A stretch of DNA of 14,353 nt from Anaerolineae bacterium. GTDB taxonomy: Bacteria; Chloroflexota; Anaerolineae; B4-G1; DUEL01. This document shows positions 13,017-14,353 of this stretch, one piece after another; the stretch's first letter is position 1, and the number at the start of each line of letters is the position of its first letter. The notes below the pieces were generated by a model. The model ran no database searches. It saw nothing but the letters and a program-made list of their open reading frames with translations, and was not told where the DNA came from. The translations under genes were made by a program, and so were the position numbers. Where the stretch lies: NCBI GenBank assembly GCA_016926575.1, contig JAFGOJ010000327.1, forward strand, positions 1 through 14,353. Reading direction: 5' to 3'.

Positions 13017-14353
13017 ATGGCCAAAATTTTACGAATCAACATGACAGATCGCACCGCTACCTACGAAGACGCGCCGGAGAAGTACGCTTTGATGGCCGGG
13101 CGCTGGCTCACGTCGACGATGATCTACGACGAGGTAGACCCCACCTGCAACCCGCTGGGACCGAACAACAAGCTGGTCTTCTCACCGGGCATCGTGACAG
13201 GCACGAACGCCCCCACCTCCGGCCGCGTGTCGGTCGGAGGCAAGTCGCCCCTCACCGGCGGCATCAAAGAAGCAAACGCCGGCACGGCCTGGTCGCAGTT
13301 GGTGGCCCGCCTGGGGATCAAGGGCATCGTCGTCGAGGGGTACCCCCAGGACGACGGCTGGTGGGGCGTCCACATCACCAAGGACGGCGTCGAGTTCTTC
13401 GACGCCAGTCAGTACACAGGCAAGAGCCTGTTCAAGATCTTCCCCAAGCTCTTCGAGCGCTTCGGGGAGAAGGTGGGCATCGCTACCATCGGCGTGGCGG
13501 GCGAGAACAAGATGCTGATGTCGGGCATCTGCTTCAACGACATCGACAACCGCCCCAGCCGTTACGCCGGCCGCGGCGGGTTGGGCGCGGTGATGGGCAG
13601 CAAGCACCTCAAGTTCATCGTCGTCGACGGCGCGGACGCTCCCGGCGTCGAGATCGCCGACAAGGAGAAGTTCGACGTCGGGCGCAAGAAGCTGCTGGAC
13701 GCCATCCGCAGCCACGACATCACCAAGCCCGGCGGCGGCCTCAACTCCTACGGCACCGCCGTGCTGGTCAACATCGTCAACGAGGCCGGCGGCCTGCCCA
13801 CACGCAACTTCCGCGAGGGACGCTTCGAGGGCGCGGCCAAGATCTCCGGCGAAGCCATGGCCGAGTTCTGCCAGACCCGCGGCGGCGTCGGCACGATGGG
13901 CCACCCCTGCCATCCCGGCTGCGTCATCCGCTGCTCCAACGTCATCCCCAATCCCGACGGCACCGAGCTGGCCTCGTGCATCGAGTACGAGACCACCTGG
14001 GCGCTGGGCGCGAACTGCGGCATCGACGACCTGGACGTGGTGGGCAAACTGACGCAGATGTGCAACGACATCGGGCTGGACACGATCGAGGCCGGTGACG
14101 TGATCGCCATCGCGATGGAAGCCGGGCTGGCCGAGTTCGGCGACGGCAAGAAGGCCATCTCCCTGCTGAAGAAGGTGCGCAAGAATACCGCCCTGGGCCG
14201 CATCTTAGGGATGGGCACCGGCGCGGCCGCCAAGGCGCTGGGCGTCATCCGCTCCCCCGACGTCAAGGGGCAGGGTATGCCCGCCTACGAACCGCGCGCG
14301 ATCAAGGGCATCGGCATGACCTACGCCATCAGCACGATGGGCGCCGACCACAC
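13017..14353 (+). CDS. aor: Aldehyde ferredoxin oxidoreductase family protein (partial, C-terminus off window)
   Basis: The first 445 residues of a tungsten- or molybdenum-bis-pterin oxidoreductase; family members are about 600 aa or more and oxidise aldehydes or related substrates with ferredoxin as acceptor. Family motifs are NPLGPNNKLVFSPGIVTGTN, SGRVSVGGKSPLTGG, the pterin-binding RYAGRGGLGAVMGSKHLKFI (G185 onward), and EYETTWALGANCGIDDLD. The cluster ligands visible are C298, C302 and C306 in CHPGCVIRCSN, spaced C-x3-C-x3-C, not the C-x2-C-x3-C of P. furiosus AOR; the fourth cysteine would lie beyond the edge. The start ATG 13017 has AGGAGGT 4 bp upstream. The ferredoxin and MoaD-like neighbours fit this role. 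The substrate is not predictable, as the family is broad. Confidence 0.93.
   Translation, partial: MAKILRINMTDRTATYEDAPEKYALMAGRWLTSTMIYDEVDPTCNPLGPNNKLVFSPGIVTGTNAPTSGRVSVGGKSPLTGGIKEANAGTAWSQLVARLGIKGIVVEGYPQDDGWWGVHITKDGVEFFDASQYTGKSLFKIFPKLFERFGEKVGIATIGVAGENKMLMSGICFNDIDNRPSRYAGRGGLGAVMGSKHLKFIVVDGADAPGVEIADKEKFDVGRKKLLDAIRSHDITKPGGGLNSYGTAVLVNIVNEAGGLPTRNFREGRFEGAAKISGEAMAEFCQTRGGVGTMGHPCHPGCVIRCSNVIPNPDGTELASCIEYETTWALGANCGIDDLDVVGKLTQMCNDIGLDTIEAGDVIAIAMEAGLAEFGDGKKAISLLKKVRKNTALGRILGMGTGAAAKALGVIRSPDVKGQGMPAYEPRAIKGIGMTYAISTMGADH

Overview
The window looks like part of a GC-rich bacterial chromosome, most likely a member of the Chloroflexota (Anaerolineae-like). This is an inference from the gene set and repeat types; no marker gene is present to prove it. 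Sigma70-type promoters and strong Shine-Dalgarno sites are easy to see, and GTG starts are used several times.

Left part (1-5912, minus strand): a cytochrome c maturation (System I, Ccm) operon read leftward in the order ccmE, ccmF fused to a TlpA/ResA-like thioredoxin domain, a small zinc-ribbon membrane protein, an exported protein with a C-terminal anchor, ccmA and ccmB. The window ends a few codons before the end of ccmB. CcmE carries C-x3-Y rather than H-x3-Y at the heme attachment site and no ccmH is visible. This matches the variant 'System I*' known from archaea and some bacteria. Start and stop codons overlap at two junctions, so this is one transcription unit, driven by a near-consensus promoter at 5999-6027.

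Middle (5913-8459): a 475-bp divergent intergenic region holds back-to-back promoters, a perfect 23-bp inverted repeat over one of the -10 boxes, and a perfect 21-bp hairpin in a leader of about 300 nt. It leads to a lipoprotein with ten CxxCH heme sites, built from two pentaheme repeats. The Ccm system and a likely client cytochrome therefore share a control region.

8545-10724: a multi-membrane-span HisKA_3 sensor kinase and a NarL-type response regulator, translationally coupled by a GTGA overlap. Their position suggests control of the neighbouring cytochrome functions, but this is not shown.

10885-11751: an HhH-GPD DNA glycosylase, apparently unrelated to its neighbours.

11954-14353: a tungsten/molybdenum-pterin oxidoreductase cluster. 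It holds a MoaD/ThiS-like beta-grasp protein without the usual Gly-Gly tail, a 2x[4Fe-4S] ferredoxin of 56 aa, and an aldehyde ferredoxin oxidoreductase family enzyme that runs off the right edge. A leader with mutually exclusive stems and a strong terminator lies directly in front of the oxidoreductase gene and could be a Moco/Tuco-type riboswitch or another attenuator. Dispersed repeats (a 91-bp nested palindrome and a decamer repeat) sit between the MoaD-like gene and the ferredoxin.
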